From CAIPVR01 sp049316905 (GTDB lineage Bacteria > Actinomycetota > Acidimicrobiia > Acidimicrobiales > Microtrichaceae), in contig JBMOJH010000030.1 of NCBI GenBank assembly GCA_049316905.1, forward strand, positions 1 through 32,170: DNA of 32,170 bases, in the 5' to 3' direction. The notes under the pieces were generated by a model that was not told the origin of the DNA, did not search any database, and was given only the letters and a program-made list of their open reading frames with translations. Shown here piece after piece: positions 23,250 to 31,927 of the stretch. The stretch's first letter is position 1, and each line of letters begins with the position of its first letter. The translations under genes and the position numbers were made by a program.

Positions 23250-24128
23250 TCACCCCAGACCCCGGAGGGCGTCGAGCACCGCGCCGCGGTAGCCGCCGCC
23301 GAACTTGATCGCGTGCACCACCAGCGGCGCCAGCTGGTGGAGCGCCACCCGGTCCTGCCAGCCGGCGGCGAGGGGAAACACCTCCTGGTACGCGGCGAAG
23401 CAGTCGGGGCCGAAGCCACCGAAGAGCCGCATCATCGCCAGATCGAACTCGCGGTGGCCGCCGTGGGCCGCCGGGTCGACCAGCCAGTTCCGCCCCGCCC
23501 GGTCGACCACGCGGTTGCCGGCCCAGAGGTCGCCGTGGAGCCGGGCCGGTGGCTCGGGTTCGCCACCCAGGTCCTCCAGGCGGCCCGCCACCCGCTCGAG
23601 CGCGGCGCAGGCATCCTCGGCCAGCGCGGCGCCGTCGCGTGCCAGGCGGGCCAACGGCAGCAGGCGTTGGGTGGCGTAGAACTCCGCCCACGTCGGGCAC
23701 GGCTCGTTGGGCAGGCCCCGGCTCCCGGTGGTCCGGCGGTCCTCGCGGCCGAAGCACGGCGCCCCGGCGCGGTGCAGCGCCGCGAGCGAACGACCCAGAT
23801 CGGCCTCGGTCGTGCCCGACCGGGACCCGCCCACGTCGATCCACTCGAGCACCAGGTGTGCCGGCGGCCCGTCGCCGACGGCCAGCACCGCCGGCACCGC
23901 CGGCGCGTCGGCGTCACGTAGCCAGGACAGCCCGGCCGCCTCGGTGGTGAAGAACCCGGCGGGCGGGGCCGGGTGGGTCTTCGCGAACACGCGGCGCCCG
24001 TCGTCGAGGTCGACAGCGAAGGCCGCCGCCACGTCGCCGCCGTGCACGACCGACGACGACACGACCGCGGCCCCGAGCTCCTCGGCCAGGGTCCGTCGCA
24101 GGTCGTCGTCCACGAGGATGACCGTCAC
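23250..24128 (-). CDS. Fructosamine kinase-family protein
   Basis: The 292-residue protein matches the fructosamine/ketosamine-3-kinase family, which phosphorylates sugar-amine adducts and so helps remove glycation. Visible landmarks are VFAKTHP (ATP-binding lysine), FTTEAAGLSWL, HLVLEWIDVG, LAALHRAGAPCFG, the catalytic loop ARLHGDLWAGN, and the metal site WLVDPAAHGGHREFDLAMMRLFGGF. All key residues seem present. It lies 35 bases after a PNPOx-like gene on the same strand, so the two may be cotranscribed. GTG 24128 lacks a ribosome site. GTG 24113 is an in-frame alternative preceded by GACGGT and 7 bases. Confidence 0.9.
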   Translation of the reverse strand: MTVILVDDDLRRTLAEELGAAVVSSSVVHGGDVAAAFAVDLDDGRRVFAKTHPAPPAGFFTTEAAGLSWLRDADAPAVPAVLAVGDGPPAHLVLEWIDVGGSRSGTTEADLGRSLAALHRAGAPCFGREDRRTTGSRGLPNEPCPTWAEFYATQRLLPLARLARDGAALAEDACAALERVAGRLEDLGGEPEPPARLHGDLWAGNRVVDRAGRNWLVDPAAHGGHREFDLAMMRLFGGFGPDCFAAYQEVFPLAAGWQDRVALHQLAPLVVHAIKFGGGYRGAVLDALRGLG

Positions 24129-24163
24129 GCAGGGGGACGGCGCGGCCGGGCCGGAAGCCCGGC

Positions 24164-24670
24164 TCAGCGCTCGCCGAGGAACTCGGCGGTGGTGCCGCCG
24201 AGCGGGATCGGGTCGAGGCCCAGCTTGCGGTGGTCCCAGGAGCGGACGCGTCCGGCGCGGAGCCGGACCGCGATCCGGTTGTGCAGCATGATCTCGAGGA
24301 ACGGCCGCATCTCCTCGGTGTACGGGCCGTTGTAGCGCTCCCACACGCTGATCCCGACCTGCCAGAGGACATCGGGGTCCTCGACGATCTCCGCGGTGCC
24401 GTCGATCGACACCCCCCGGAGCGAGTCGTAGGTGTGGCCGTCCTCGATGAGCACCGTGAGGCGGGGATCGCGGCGGAGGTTCACCGCCTTCTGCGAGCGG
24501 GCCTTGGTCTCGAACCAGATCTCGCCGTCGAGCACGGCGTACCACATGGCCACCAGGTGCGGTGTGCCGTCGGCGCCGATGGTGGCCATCGTGGCGGTCC
24601 GGCTCCGCTCGACGTACGAGCGGATCTCGTCGTCGGCCATCTGCACGCGTGCACGCTCGTTGGTCCCCAC
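24164..24670 (-). CDS. Pyridoxamine 5'-phosphate oxidase-family flavoprotein
   Basis: The product (168 residues from GTG 24670) has the split-barrel flavin-binding fold of the PNPOx-like superfamily. Landmarks are ERSRTATMATIGADGTPHLVAMWYAVLDGEIWFET, then QKAVNLRRDPRLTVLIEDG and GVSIDGTAEIVED. In actinobacteria such proteins bind FMN or F420 and often reduce unknown small molecules; true vitamin B6 oxidase activity should not be assumed. GGGGAGG precedes GTG 24670 at a short spacing. In-frame GTG 24646 and ATG 24640 are possible starts, and the conserved part begins after them. Confidence 0.85.
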   Translation of the reverse strand: MGTNERARVQMADDEIRSYVERSRTATMATIGADGTPHLVAMWYAVLDGEIWFETKARSQKAVNLRRDPRLTVLIEDGHTYDSLRGVSIDGTAEIVEDPDVLWQVGISVWERYNGPYTEEMRPFLEIMLHNRIAVRLRAGRVRSWDHRKLGLDPIPLGGTTAEFLGER

Positions 24671-24818
24671 GGTCCTCCCCGGGCGGTCGTCGGCCCCGGC
24701 CGGGGCCCTCGACATCCTCGCATCCGTGGGGTCCGGTCGTCCCCATCGGCACGTCGGGCCCGGGACTTGACGTGACATCTCCGCACGCGATGTCCGACGG
24801 CCGACGGCACCGGCTCGT

Positions 24819-24824
24819 TAGCGT
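24819..24824 (+). promoter_or_regulatory. -10 hexamer TAGCGT for a leaderless start at 24831
   Basis: TAGCGT fits TANNNT and lies exactly 6 bases before GTG 24831, which has no Shine-Dalgarno sequence. Confidence 0.55.
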
Positions 24825-24830
24825 GGGGTC

Positions 24831-25520
24831 GTGCGGACGAGCGATCGACTCCGGCGGGGCCTCGGCGCCCTCGCCCTGACCTCAGGGGTGGCCGTCGCGG
24901 CCGCGGCCTGCATCCCCACCACCGCGGTCCCGGTGCCCACCACGGCACCGCCCGCGCCCCCCACCATCGACCCGGCGAAGATCGCCCCCTGGCCCGTGAT
25001 GGGCGCCCCACGCTTCACCGCCGAGCAGCTCGTCGCCTGGTACCGGTCCAAGCGGATCGTCGGCGCCACCAACACCGTGCCGGTCGAGGAACTCGCCCGG
25101 CTCTTCATCGAGGAGGGCCGCATCGAGGGCGTGGCCGGCGACCTGGCCTTCGTGCAGGCGATGATCGAGACGGGCTGGCTGCGGTTCTCCGAGCGGATGC
25201 CGGCGTCGAACAACAACTTCTCCGGGATCGGCGCGGTCGACGGGGGCACCGGGTCCTCGGCCTTCGAGACCCCGGCGCTCGGTGTGCGGGCCCAGATCCA
25301 GTACCTGAAGGCCTACGCGACGAAGAACTTCACCCTGTCCATGCTGGCGAACCCGCCGGTCAGCACCCGGCTGGTGACGGTCGCCAACTGGGTCAAGGGC
25401 AAGGGCGTGCTGTGGTCGAACTTCGGCAACGGCGTGTGGGCCACCGACCCGAACTACGCCACGCTGATCGACAAGCTCTACCGGGACCTCGCCGCCCGGT
25501 ACAACGTGCGCGTGAAGTAG
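24831..25520 (+). CDS. Glucosaminidase-domain lipoprotein (cell-wall hydrolase)
   Basis: The 229-residue precursor starts with a basic region and a hydrophobic stretch ending AAAAC (Cys27), so it is probably a lipoprotein. A Pro/Thr-rich linker follows. The rest resembles the glucosaminidase (PF01832, lysozyme-like) domain that cleaves the glycan strands of peptidoglycan. FVQAMIETGWLRF carries the likely catalytic Glu113, followed by NNNFSGIGAVDGG and the typical AFETPALGVRAQIQYLKAYAT. The C-terminal DPNYATLIDKLYRDLA is also usual for the domain. It would act at the cell surface in wall turnover. Confidence 0.9.
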   Translation: MRTSDRLRRGLGALALTSGVAVAAAACIPTTAVPVPTTAPPAPPTIDPAKIAPWPVMGAPRFTAEQLVAWYRSKRIVGATNTVPVEELARLFIEEGRIEGVAGDLAFVQAMIETGWLRFSERMPASNNNFSGIGAVDGGTGSSAFETPALGVRAQIQYLKAYATKNFTLSMLANPPVSTRLVTVANWVKGKGVLWSNFGNGVWATDPNYATLIDKLYRDLAARYNVRVK

Positions 25521-25536
25521 GTCCGGGCCCGGCCGT

Positions 25537-26670
25537 TCACGCGGTCTCGGGGTGGGCGGCGCGGATCGCCGCCACCTCCTCGGGTGAGCCCACCAGCACC
25601 TCCACGCACTCGGGGTCGAGCCGCCCGGCCGACGCCAGCTCGGCGAGCTTGCCCACCGCCTCCTCATGGGACCAGGCCTGCTTGTAGGGCCGCTCACCGG
25701 TGAGCGCGTCGTAGACGTCGGCGACGGCCACCACCCGGGCCTCGTCGGGGACCTCGTCGCCGCGGAGGCCGTGGGGATAGCCCGTCCCGTCGAGCGTCTC
25801 GTGGTGCAGCTCCACGATGTTCGTCATCATCCGGTCCTCGGCCTCCGTGGTGACGCGCAGCTCCCGGGTGATGTTGCGGACCATCCGCCCGCCGAGGGTG
25901 GTGTGGGTCTTCATCACCTCCCACTCGTCCGCGGCGAGCCGCCCGGGCTTGTGGAGGATCACGTCGGGGATGCCGATCTTCCCGATGTCGTGCAGCGGGG
26001 CGTACAGGAACACCCGCTCGACCCACTCGTCGGAGTGGCCCCGCCCCGGTCCGATCCCCGAGGCCACCAGTCGAGCGAAGCGGGCCACCCGCTCGAGGTG
26101 GGCGCCGGTCTCGAGGTCACGGAGCTCGGTGAACTGGCGGGCGATCTGGATGGTGCCCACCACCGAGCGCACGGCCACGAACTCCTGGAGCACCCCGAGC
26201 AGGATCACGTTGGCGTACAGCAGCAGCTCGCGCTGGGCCGCCTCGGTGAACGTCCCCGCCGTGCGGGAGTCGTAGAAGAGGAAGCCCACGAACTGGGCCC
26301 CGTCGGCGAGGGGCACCGTGAGCGACTCCACGAACCCCTCCTCGAGGACGTAGCGGGAGTGCTCGGTGTCGGGCACGAGTGTTGCGGGGAGATCGGTGAG
26401 CAGCCGGGCCTGACGCGAACGGGCGAGGGCGCTCAGCGACTCGCTGTCGGCCAACTGGTACTGGTAGGCGACCAGGTTGCCGGCGGGCTCCTCCGTGCTG
26501 GAGAGGTAGGTCCGCAACGTGTCGTCCTCCGCGTCGTGCAGCGCAAGCGACACCCGGTCCACGCCCGGGACCCCCACACGGATCCGGTCGTGCACCGCGC
26601 CGAGCCGGTCACCCAACGACGACAGCCCGTCCCCGGTGACCACGCGGCGTCCTTCCTGGGACGACGTCAT
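25537..26670 (-). CDS. GAF-like plus HD-GYP phosphodiesterase
   Basis: The 377-residue protein has an N-terminal GAF-like sensor (residues about 25-165, VSLALHDAEDDTLRTYLS, then FVESLTVPLADGAQFVGFLFYD) and a C-terminal HD-GYP domain. The metal and catalytic motifs are complete: GAHLERVARFA, HDIGKIGIPD with His227 and Asp228, KTHTTLGGRMV, and HHETLDGTGYPHGLRGDE. It would hydrolyse cyclic di-GMP under control of a ligand or redox signal at the GAF domain. ATG 26670 has GGAGGG just upstream, in a leader containing three TCGGG repeats (26682-26696). No diguanylate cyclase gene is in the window. Confidence 0.93.
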   Translation of the reverse strand: MTSSQEGRRVVTGDGLSSLGDRLGAVHDRIRVGVPGVDRVSLALHDAEDDTLRTYLSSTEEPAGNLVAYQYQLADSESLSALARSRQARLLTDLPATLVPDTEHSRYVLEEGFVESLTVPLADGAQFVGFLFYDSRTAGTFTEAAQRELLLYANVILLGVLQEFVAVRSVVGTIQIARQFTELRDLETGAHLERVARFARLVASGIGPGRGHSDEWVERVFLYAPLHDIGKIGIPDVILHKPGRLAADEWEVMKTHTTLGGRMVRNITRELRVTTEAEDRMMTNIVELHHETLDGTGYPHGLRGDEVPDEARVVAVADVYDALTGERPYKQAWSHEEAVGKLAELASAGRLDPECVEVLVGSPEEVAAIRAAHPETA

Positions 26671-26718
26671 GTGCCCTCCGTTCGGGTCGGGTCGGGTCGT
26701 CCCTCCCTCTCCGGTTCC

Positions 26719-26724
26719 ACGGTA
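26719..26724 (-). promoter_or_regulatory. -10 hexamer TACCGT for the HD-GYP gene
   Basis: On the reverse strand TACCGT would start transcription near 26712, leaving a leader of about 42 bases with the GGAGGG ribosome site. No -35 is recognised. Confidence 0.35.
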
Positions 26725-26739
26725 CCCGCCGACGACAAG

Positions 26740-28434
26740 TCAGCGGGCGGACCCCCGCAGCACCCGGCCCGGTCGGGCGCCGGTGTTGGTGCCCCCGGAG
26801 GTCACCACCTCCCCGTTGACCAGCGTGGCGGCGTAGCCGGTGGCGCCCACGCGGAGCCGTCCCGAGCCGCCCGGGAAGTCGTGCACGTAAGTGGGGTAGC
26901 CGACCTCGAGCCGCTCCGGGTCGAACACGTTGAGGTCTGCGTGCAGCCCCGCCCGGACGATGCCACGGTCGGTCAGGCCCAGCACCTCGGCCGGTCGGGA
27001 GGTGAGGCGGCGCACCCCCTCCGCGAGTGAGAGCACGCCGCGGTCGCGACACCAGTGCGACAGGAAGTGGGTGGGGGCGTCCGCGTCACAGATCTGGCCC
27101 GCGTGGGCACCGGTGTCGCCCGCTCCCGGGTAGACGCCCTCCAGCTCGAGCAGCGGACCGATCGCCTCGAGGTTGCGGTTGAAGAACCACATGTTGAACA
27201 GCTCGCGGCCCTCGCTCGCCACGAGGCGGTCGATGACGAACTCGACCGGGTGCACGCCCGCCTCCTCGGCGAGCTGCGCCACGGACCGACCGCCCTCCTC
27301 GTGGTACTCCGGCAGCTCGCCGGTGCCGAGCGGGTACACGTGCGCGGCGTCGTACAGGAGCCCCCGCTCGACGCCCTCGGCCACCAGCTCGGCCCGGACG
27401 GCCGGGTCGACCAGGGCTGCCAGCCGCTCATCGAGCGTGGGCAGCTGCATCATCCGGCGCCAGGCCGACCCACGCACCGGCGGCACCTGCCAGAGGCCCA
27501 TGAGCGACCCGCTCGGGCGGGTCATCATGTAGCCGGTGAGGCGCCCGGGCAGCTGTTCGGCCGACGCCAGGAACCCCGACCAGAGGTCGACCACGCCCAT
27601 CGGATCCGCGCCCGGGTCGTTGCCCGGGCCCATCGTGAACAGCACGTCGGTGCCGGCCGCGGCCATCGCGGTGAACAGCTCGAACTCATTGGCCGCCCGC
27701 GTCTCGTAGTCGGGCACCACCTGGAAGATGCCGCCCCCCGCGTCGCGCATCCCGTCGGCCATCGCGAGGAGCTCGTCATTCGCGGCCCAGGTCCCCGGCA
27801 GCTTGCGACCGTCGGGCACCACGTGCAGCAGGATCCGCGAGGTCGAGAACCCGACCGCCCCGCCGTCGACCGACTCGCCGACGAGGTCACGCAGCAGGGA
27901 CAGCTCCGCGGGGGTCGGTTCCTCGCCGCGGTCGTGCGCCCGGTCCCCCATCGCCAGGTAGCGGAGCGCGGCATGGCCCACGAGGCCCACCACGTTGAGC
28001 GCCGGTCGCATCGCGTCCACCGAGTCCAGGTACTCCGGGTAGCTCGACCAGTCCCACGGGAGGCTGCCCAGGATCGCGTCCCGGGGGATGTCCTCGACGC
28101 TCTCCATCATCTCGGCCAGCACCGGTGCACCCCCGTCGGCGACAGGGGCGAAGCTCAGCCCGCAGTTGCCGATCAGCGCGGTGGTCACCCCCTGCCAGGA
28201 CGACGACGTCATGAACGGGTCCCAGGCGACCTGGGCGTCGAGGTGGGTGTGCAGGTCGATGAACCCCGGGCTCACCACCAGTCCCCCGGCGTCGAGTTCC
28301 TCGCGGGCCACGGCGTCGGACAGGTCACCGACCTCGGTGATGAGCGGGCCATCGACGGCCACGTCCGCGGGGACCGGCGGGCCACCGGAGCCGTCGATCA
28401 CGGTGCCGTTGCGGATGATCAGGTCGTGGGCCAC
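26740..28434 (-). CDS. N-acyl-D-amino-acid deacylase-type amidohydrolase
   Basis: The 564-residue protein is an amidohydrolase-superfamily enzyme of the D-aminoacylase group, which removes acyl groups from N-acyl-D-amino acids or cleaves related amides. It shows LIIRNGTVIDGSGGPPVPADVAVDG, the metal motif GFIDLHTHLD, GVTTALIGNCGLSFAP, GFSTSR, GDTGAHAGQICDADAPTHFLSHW and the closing LRAGLHADLNVFDPE. The group contains many enzymes of unknown substrate, so the function is broad. GTG 28434 follows a G-rich run (GGGGGG) at ribosome-site distance. It is divergent from the Baeyer-Villiger gene. Confidence 0.88.
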   Translation of the reverse strand: MAHDLIIRNGTVIDGSGGPPVPADVAVDGPLITEVGDLSDAVAREELDAGGLVVSPGFIDLHTHLDAQVAWDPFMTSSSWQGVTTALIGNCGLSFAPVADGGAPVLAEMMESVEDIPRDAILGSLPWDWSSYPEYLDSVDAMRPALNVVGLVGHAALRYLAMGDRAHDRGEEPTPAELSLLRDLVGESVDGGAVGFSTSRILLHVVPDGRKLPGTWAANDELLAMADGMRDAGGGIFQVVPDYETRAANEFELFTAMAAAGTDVLFTMGPGNDPGADPMGVVDLWSGFLASAEQLPGRLTGYMMTRPSGSLMGLWQVPPVRGSAWRRMMQLPTLDERLAALVDPAVRAELVAEGVERGLLYDAAHVYPLGTGELPEYHEEGGRSVAQLAEEAGVHPVEFVIDRLVASEGRELFNMWFFNRNLEAIGPLLELEGVYPGAGDTGAHAGQICDADAPTHFLSHWCRDRGVLSLAEGVRRLTSRPAEVLGLTDRGIVRAGLHADLNVFDPERLEVGYPTYVHDFPGGSGRLRVGATGYAATLVNGEVVTSGGTNTGARPGRVLRGSAR

Positions 28435-28596
28435 GGATCCCCCCGTTGTCGCCGGCCACCCGCCACGACGGCGTGTGCCGGGACGCAGCGTAGGCCCGCA
28501 GCGGACCGCAGGACCCGTGCGACGGGCCGGCCCTATGGCGAGTCGTCCGGGCGTGGGTTGCTCGCTGCCGGTCTCGATTCCGGCCGTCGGTTGCGG

Positions 28597-28638
28597 ACGT
28601 CATAACGTGTGCCGCCTCGGCGCGCCGACGCGCCGACG
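28597..28638 (+). promoter_or_regulatory. Promoter region of the monooxygenase gene with palindrome and tandem repeat
   Basis: ACGT-CATA-ACGT (28597-28608) contains a -10-like TAACGT (28603-28608). The perfect 12-base palindrome TCGGCGCGCCGA (28617-28628) follows, and its right arm runs into two copies of CGCCGACG (28623-28638). The palindrome falls at the expected transcription start, a usual place for a repressor site. The rest of the 220-base gap from 28435 holds a short hairpin (CCCGT-GCG-ACGGG) but no gene that I can see. Confidence 0.4.
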
Positions 28639-28654
28639 TGGAAGGACAGGTGTG

Positions 28655-30430
28655 ATGAGCGGGGAGCAGGCCGAGCCGGGAACGTTGGAGGAGGTCCGGG
28701 AGCGGTACCGCCGCGAGCGCGAGAAGCGCCTGCGGTCCGACGGGCTGTTCCAGTTCCAGGAGCTCACCGGCGCCTTCGAGGACCTCGACCGCGACCCGTT
28801 CGCCGAGGAGATCGACCGCGACCCGGTGATCGAGGAGGTCGACGTCGTCGTCATCGGCGCGGGCTTCGCGGGGATGCTCACGGCCGCCCACCTGCAGCAG
28901 GCCGGGATCCACAGCTTCCGCATGATCGACAAGGCCGGCGACTTCGGCGGCACCTGGTACTGGAACCGCTACCCGGGCTGCATGTGCGACGTGGAGTCGT
29001 ACACCTATCTGCCGCTGCTCGAGGAGACGGGCTACATGCCCACCGAGAAGTACGCGAGCGCCCCGGAGATCTTCGCCTACTGCCAGCTCGTCGGCCGCCA
29101 CTTCGGCCTCTACGAGCACGCCCTGTTCCAGACCGAGGTCGACACCGCGGAGTGGGACGAGGCCACGGAGCGCTGGGTGGTCGTGACCAACCGCGGCGAC
29201 CGGATCACCGGCAAGTTCGTGGTGTGCGCCGGCGGCATCCTGTCGAAGGCGAAGCTCCCCGGCATCCCGGGCATCGAGACCTTCGCCGGCACGGCCTTCC
29301 ACACCAGCCGCTGGGACTACTCCTACACCGGGGGCGGGCCGACCGAGCCGATGGACCGCCTGGCCGACAAGCGCGTCGGCATCATCGGCACCGGCGCCAC
29401 CGCCGTGCAGGTGGTGCCGCAGCTCGCCCGGACCGCCAAGGAGGTCTACGTCTTCCAGCGGACCCCCTCCGCGGTGGGCGTGCGCAACAACGGTCCGACC
29501 GACGAGGAGTGGTTCCGCAGCCTGCAGCCGGGCTGGCAGAAGGAGCGCATCCGCAACTTCACCCAGGCCGTCACCGGCAAGAAGCCGGAGAAGGTCCTGG
29601 TCGACGACGGCTGGGTCGACATCATGTGGGAGGACACGCAGTCCCGGACGAAGGACCCGGAGGAGGCGGCCCGCCTCGAGCAGTCCGACTTCGAGACCAT
29701 GGAGGCGATCCGCCACCGGGTCGAGGAGGTCGTCGAGGATCCCGAGACCGCCGCGAAGCTGAAGCCCTGGTACGGCAAGCACTGCAAGCGGGTCTGCTTC
29801 CACGACGACTACCTGCCGGCGTTCAACGAGCCGAACGTCCACCTGGTGGACACCGACGGCCGCGGCGTCGACTCGGTCACCCCCACCGGCGTGGTGGTCG
29901 ACGGTACCGAGTACCCGATCGACCTGCTGGTGTTCGCGTCGGGCTTCGAGGTCACCACCGACCTCGAGCGACGCCTCGGCTTCGACCCCCGCGGCCGTGG
30001 CGGTGTGCCGATGAGCGAGCGCTGGCACGACGGGGCGCACACGTTGCACGGCGTGCTGGCCAACGGCTTCCCGAACCTGCTGATGATCAGCATCGTGCAG
30101 GCCGGGTTCGGCACGAACTTCCTGCACTTCCTGTCGGAGTCGGCCACGCACGTGGCCTGGATCATCTCGACGTGCCTGCGGGACGGCATCCGCACGATCG
30201 AGGCCACCAAGGAGGCCGAGGACGAATGGCACTCGACCCTGCTGAAGGTGGCCGGCCAGATCGCGGACTACTCCCGGAACTGCACGCCCGGCTACTACAA
30301 CAGCGAGCAGGGTAACAACCCCCACGGCTACCGGAACCTGACCTACACCGGCAGCCTCGAGGACTACGTGGGCTACCTCGAGCGCTGGCGCGCCGAGGGG
30401 GACTTCCCCGGGGCCGCGGTCTCCCGCTGA
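28655..30430 (+). CDS. Baeyer-Villiger-type flavin monooxygenase
   Basis: The 591-residue protein is a class B flavin monooxygenase that would insert oxygen next to a ketone, giving an ester or lactone. It has the FAD motif GAGFAG starting at residue 68, GGTWYWNRYPGCMCDVES, the Baeyer-Villiger fingerprint F-x-G-x3-H-x3-W at residues 210-220 with His216 and Trp220, and the NADPH motif GTGATA at 245. The 60-residue N-terminal extension (EVRERYRREREKRLRSDGLFQFQEL) occurs in a clade of larger BVMOs acting on cyclic or steroid ketones, from memory. AAGGA lies 8 bases before ATG 28655, and GTG 28652 is in frame. A hairpin follows the stop. Confidence 0.93.
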   Translation: MSGEQAEPGTLEEVRERYRREREKRLRSDGLFQFQELTGAFEDLDRDPFAEEIDRDPVIEEVDVVVIGAGFAGMLTAAHLQQAGIHSFRMIDKAGDFGGTWYWNRYPGCMCDVESYTYLPLLEETGYMPTEKYASAPEIFAYCQLVGRHFGLYEHALFQTEVDTAEWDEATERWVVVTNRGDRITGKFVVCAGGILSKAKLPGIPGIETFAGTAFHTSRWDYSYTGGGPTEPMDRLADKRVGIIGTGATAVQVVPQLARTAKEVYVFQRTPSAVGVRNNGPTDEEWFRSLQPGWQKERIRNFTQAVTGKKPEKVLVDDGWVDIMWEDTQSRTKDPEEAARLEQSDFETMEAIRHRVEEVVEDPETAAKLKPWYGKHCKRVCFHDDYLPAFNEPNVHLVDTDGRGVDSVTPTGVVVDGTEYPIDLLVFASGFEVTTDLERRLGFDPRGRGGVPMSERWHDGAHTLHGVLANGFPNLLMISIVQAGFGTNFLHFLSESATHVAWIISTCLRDGIRTIEATKEAEDEWHSTLLKVAGQIADYSRNCTPGYYNSEQGNNPHGYRNLTYTGSLEDYVGYLERWRAEGDFPGAAVSR

Positions 30431-30433
30431 CCC

Positions 30434-30450
30434 CGGGGCGTCCCGCCCCG
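30434..30450. terminator. Bidirectional hairpin terminator
   Basis: CGGGGCG-TCC-CGCCCCG forms a perfect 7-bp stem with a 3-base loop in the 27-base gap between the convergent monooxygenase and DUF1269 genes. No T-tract. Confidence 0.55.
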
Positions 30451-30457
30451 CACGACC

Positions 30458-31054
30458 TCAGGACGCGTCGCCGCCGGACTTCTCCGCCGCCTTCTCGTCG
30501 GCCTCGGCCTCCTTGGCCGCGGCCTCGATGTCGGCGGCCACGGCCTTGTCGACCGCCTTCTCGACGATGCGGTCGGCCTTGTCGAGCGCCTTGCGGATCT
30601 CCACCACCTGCGGGTCCGACACCAGCGCCAGGATCCCCGAGTGGCCCGGCTCGATCGCCGCGTCGAGCTCCTCGGCGAGCTCCTTGCGGTGGTGCACCTC
30701 GCGGGCCTTGCCGATGGCGGCACCCGTGGCGCCCAGCACCGCGGCGCTGCCGATGATCGACGGCGGGAACAGCACGCCGAGCACCACGCCACCGACGATG
30801 CCCCACGTGAGGCCCTTGCGGGTGGAGTGGTCGGTCACCTTCTGCACCTCGACGGTGCCGTCGGCGCCCTTCTTCACCACCAGCACGCCCTCGATCGAGA
30901 GGTTGCGCCCGTCATCGAGGGACTTGAGGAGCTCGTAGGCCTCCCACGCGGTGTCGGTGTCGCTGAAGTCGGCCACGAAGACGGTGTAGGCGCCGTCGGT
31001 GACCAGGCCGCCCACCACGCTCTCGTCGTCGGTACCGGGGGTGTCGTCGGACAT
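30458..31054 (-). CDS. DUF1269-type membrane protein
   Basis: The 198-residue protein has an N-terminal alpha/beta part (VFVADFSDTDTAWEAYELLKSL, IEGVLVVKKGADGTVEVQKV), then a glycine-rich hydrophobic segment (LTWGIVGGVVLGVLFPPSIIGSAAVLGATGAAIG, about residues 85-120). A helical tail rich in Ala, Glu and Lys follows and is probably coiled-coil. This fits DUF1269 proteins, whose function is unknown. ATG 31054 has a perfect AGGAGG four bases upstream, and TACCGT (31107-31102) is a likely -10. I infer a stress- or membrane-related role only from the family, with little weight. Confidence 0.75.
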   Translation of the reverse strand: MSDDTPGTDDESVVGGLVTDGAYTVFVADFSDTDTAWEAYELLKSLDDGRNLSIEGVLVVKKGADGTVEVQKVTDHSTRKGLTWGIVGGVVLGVLFPPSIIGSAAVLGATGAAIGKAREVHHRKELAEELDAAIEPGHSGILALVSDPQVVEIRKALDKADRIVEKAVDKAVAADIEAAAKEAEADEKAAEKSGGDAS

Positions 31055-31101
31055 GTGTCCTCCTGGGGTTCCGGCGGCCACCCGTGCGGCCGCGTCGGGC
31101 C

Positions 31102-31107
31102 ACGGTA
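31102..31107 (-). promoter_or_regulatory. -10 hexamer TACCGT for the DUF1269 gene
   Basis: The reverse-strand TACCGT would start transcription near 31095, giving a leader of about 41 bases that includes AGGAGG. Confidence 0.35.
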
Positions 31108-31155
31108 CCGGGCCCGCGTGCGCGTCGACGGTCCGGTCCGGGCCCGGAGGTCGGC

Positions 31156-31926
31156 TCAGCCGGCGGTGATGCCGTTGTCGACGCTCAGGACCGCACCGTG
31201 GATCGACCGGGCCCGGTCGGAGGCGAGGAACGCGAACAGATCGGCCAGCTCCTCTGCCTGCGACATCCCCCGGTGCCCCATGTAGGGCTGCATCAGGTCG
31301 AGGTCCACGCCGTCGGGGATGACGAACGAATGCACCAGCGGAGTGTCCACGCCCGCCGGGGCGATGGCGTTGACCCGAAGGTCGGTCTTCACGAACTCCA
31401 TCGCGAGGGCCCGGGTCAACTGCACCGCGGCACCCTTCGACATGCAGTAGGGCACCGTGTACGCCTGGCCCATCAGCCCGGCGTTCGACGCGAGGGTCAC
31501 GATGTTCCCGTGGGTCGCCAGCAGGTGCGGGACCGCGGCCTGGCTCAGGAAGAACGGCGCGTCGGCGTTCACCGCCATCATCCGCCGGTACGCCTCCGGT
31601 GTGACGTCGGCGAGGTGGTGCGACGCCGCGATGCCGGCGATGTTGCCGAGCACGTCGAGGCGCCCGTGGAGCGCCACGCAGGCCTCCACCGCCTCACGGC
31701 AGGCCGCGGGGTCCGACAGGTCCGCGACATGGCCGGTGAACCGCTCCCCCGCCGTCGCGGCGACCTCGTCGAGCGCCCCGGCGTCGATGTCCACCCCGAA
31801 CACCGAGGCGCCGTCGTCGAGGAGGCGCAGCGTCACGGCGCGACCGATGCCCGATCCGGCTCCCGTGATGAGGGCGACCTTCCCCTCGAAGGGCTTCGTC
31901 TCCGACGACGGTGTGTCGGCAGCCAT
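31156..31926 (-). CDS. Short-chain dehydrogenase/reductase
   Basis: The 256-residue protein is a classical NAD-type SDR. The cofactor loop is TGAGSGIG (21-28), GVDIDAGAL after strand 2 carries an acidic residue that favours NAD, the NNAG-type motif is NIAG, and the catalytic residues are Ser in TLASNAG and the Tyr/Lys pair in YCMSK. The C-terminal GAVLSVDNGITAG is the standard SDR ending. Wording such as PAGVDTPLVHSF resembles steroid- or alicyclic-alcohol dehydrogenases, but the substrate is unknown. It follows the FmdB-type gene with one base between stop and start, so the two are cotranscribed. Confidence 0.94.
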   Translation of the reverse strand: MAADTPSSETKPFEGKVALITGAGSGIGRAVTLRLLDDGASVFGVDIDAGALDEVAATAGERFTGHVADLSDPAACREAVEACVALHGRLDVLGNIAGIAASHHLADVTPEAYRRMMAVNADAPFFLSQAAVPHLLATHGNIVTLASNAGLMGQAYTVPYCMSKGAAVQLTRALAMEFVKTDLRVNAIAPAGVDTPLVHSFVIPDGVDLDLMQPYMGHRGMSQAEELADLFAFLASDRARSIHGAVLSVDNGITAG

Positions 31927-31927
31927 G

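Noticed and set aside
26682..26696. Three TCGGG repeats upstream of the HD-GYP gene
   Set aside because: They are five-base units only, easily produced by chance or slippage in GC-rich DNA, with no symmetry suggesting a binding site.
28325..30325. Reverse open frame opposite the Baeyer-Villiger gene
   Set aside because: It is the complement of a well-supported flavoprotein and shows no recognisable motif.
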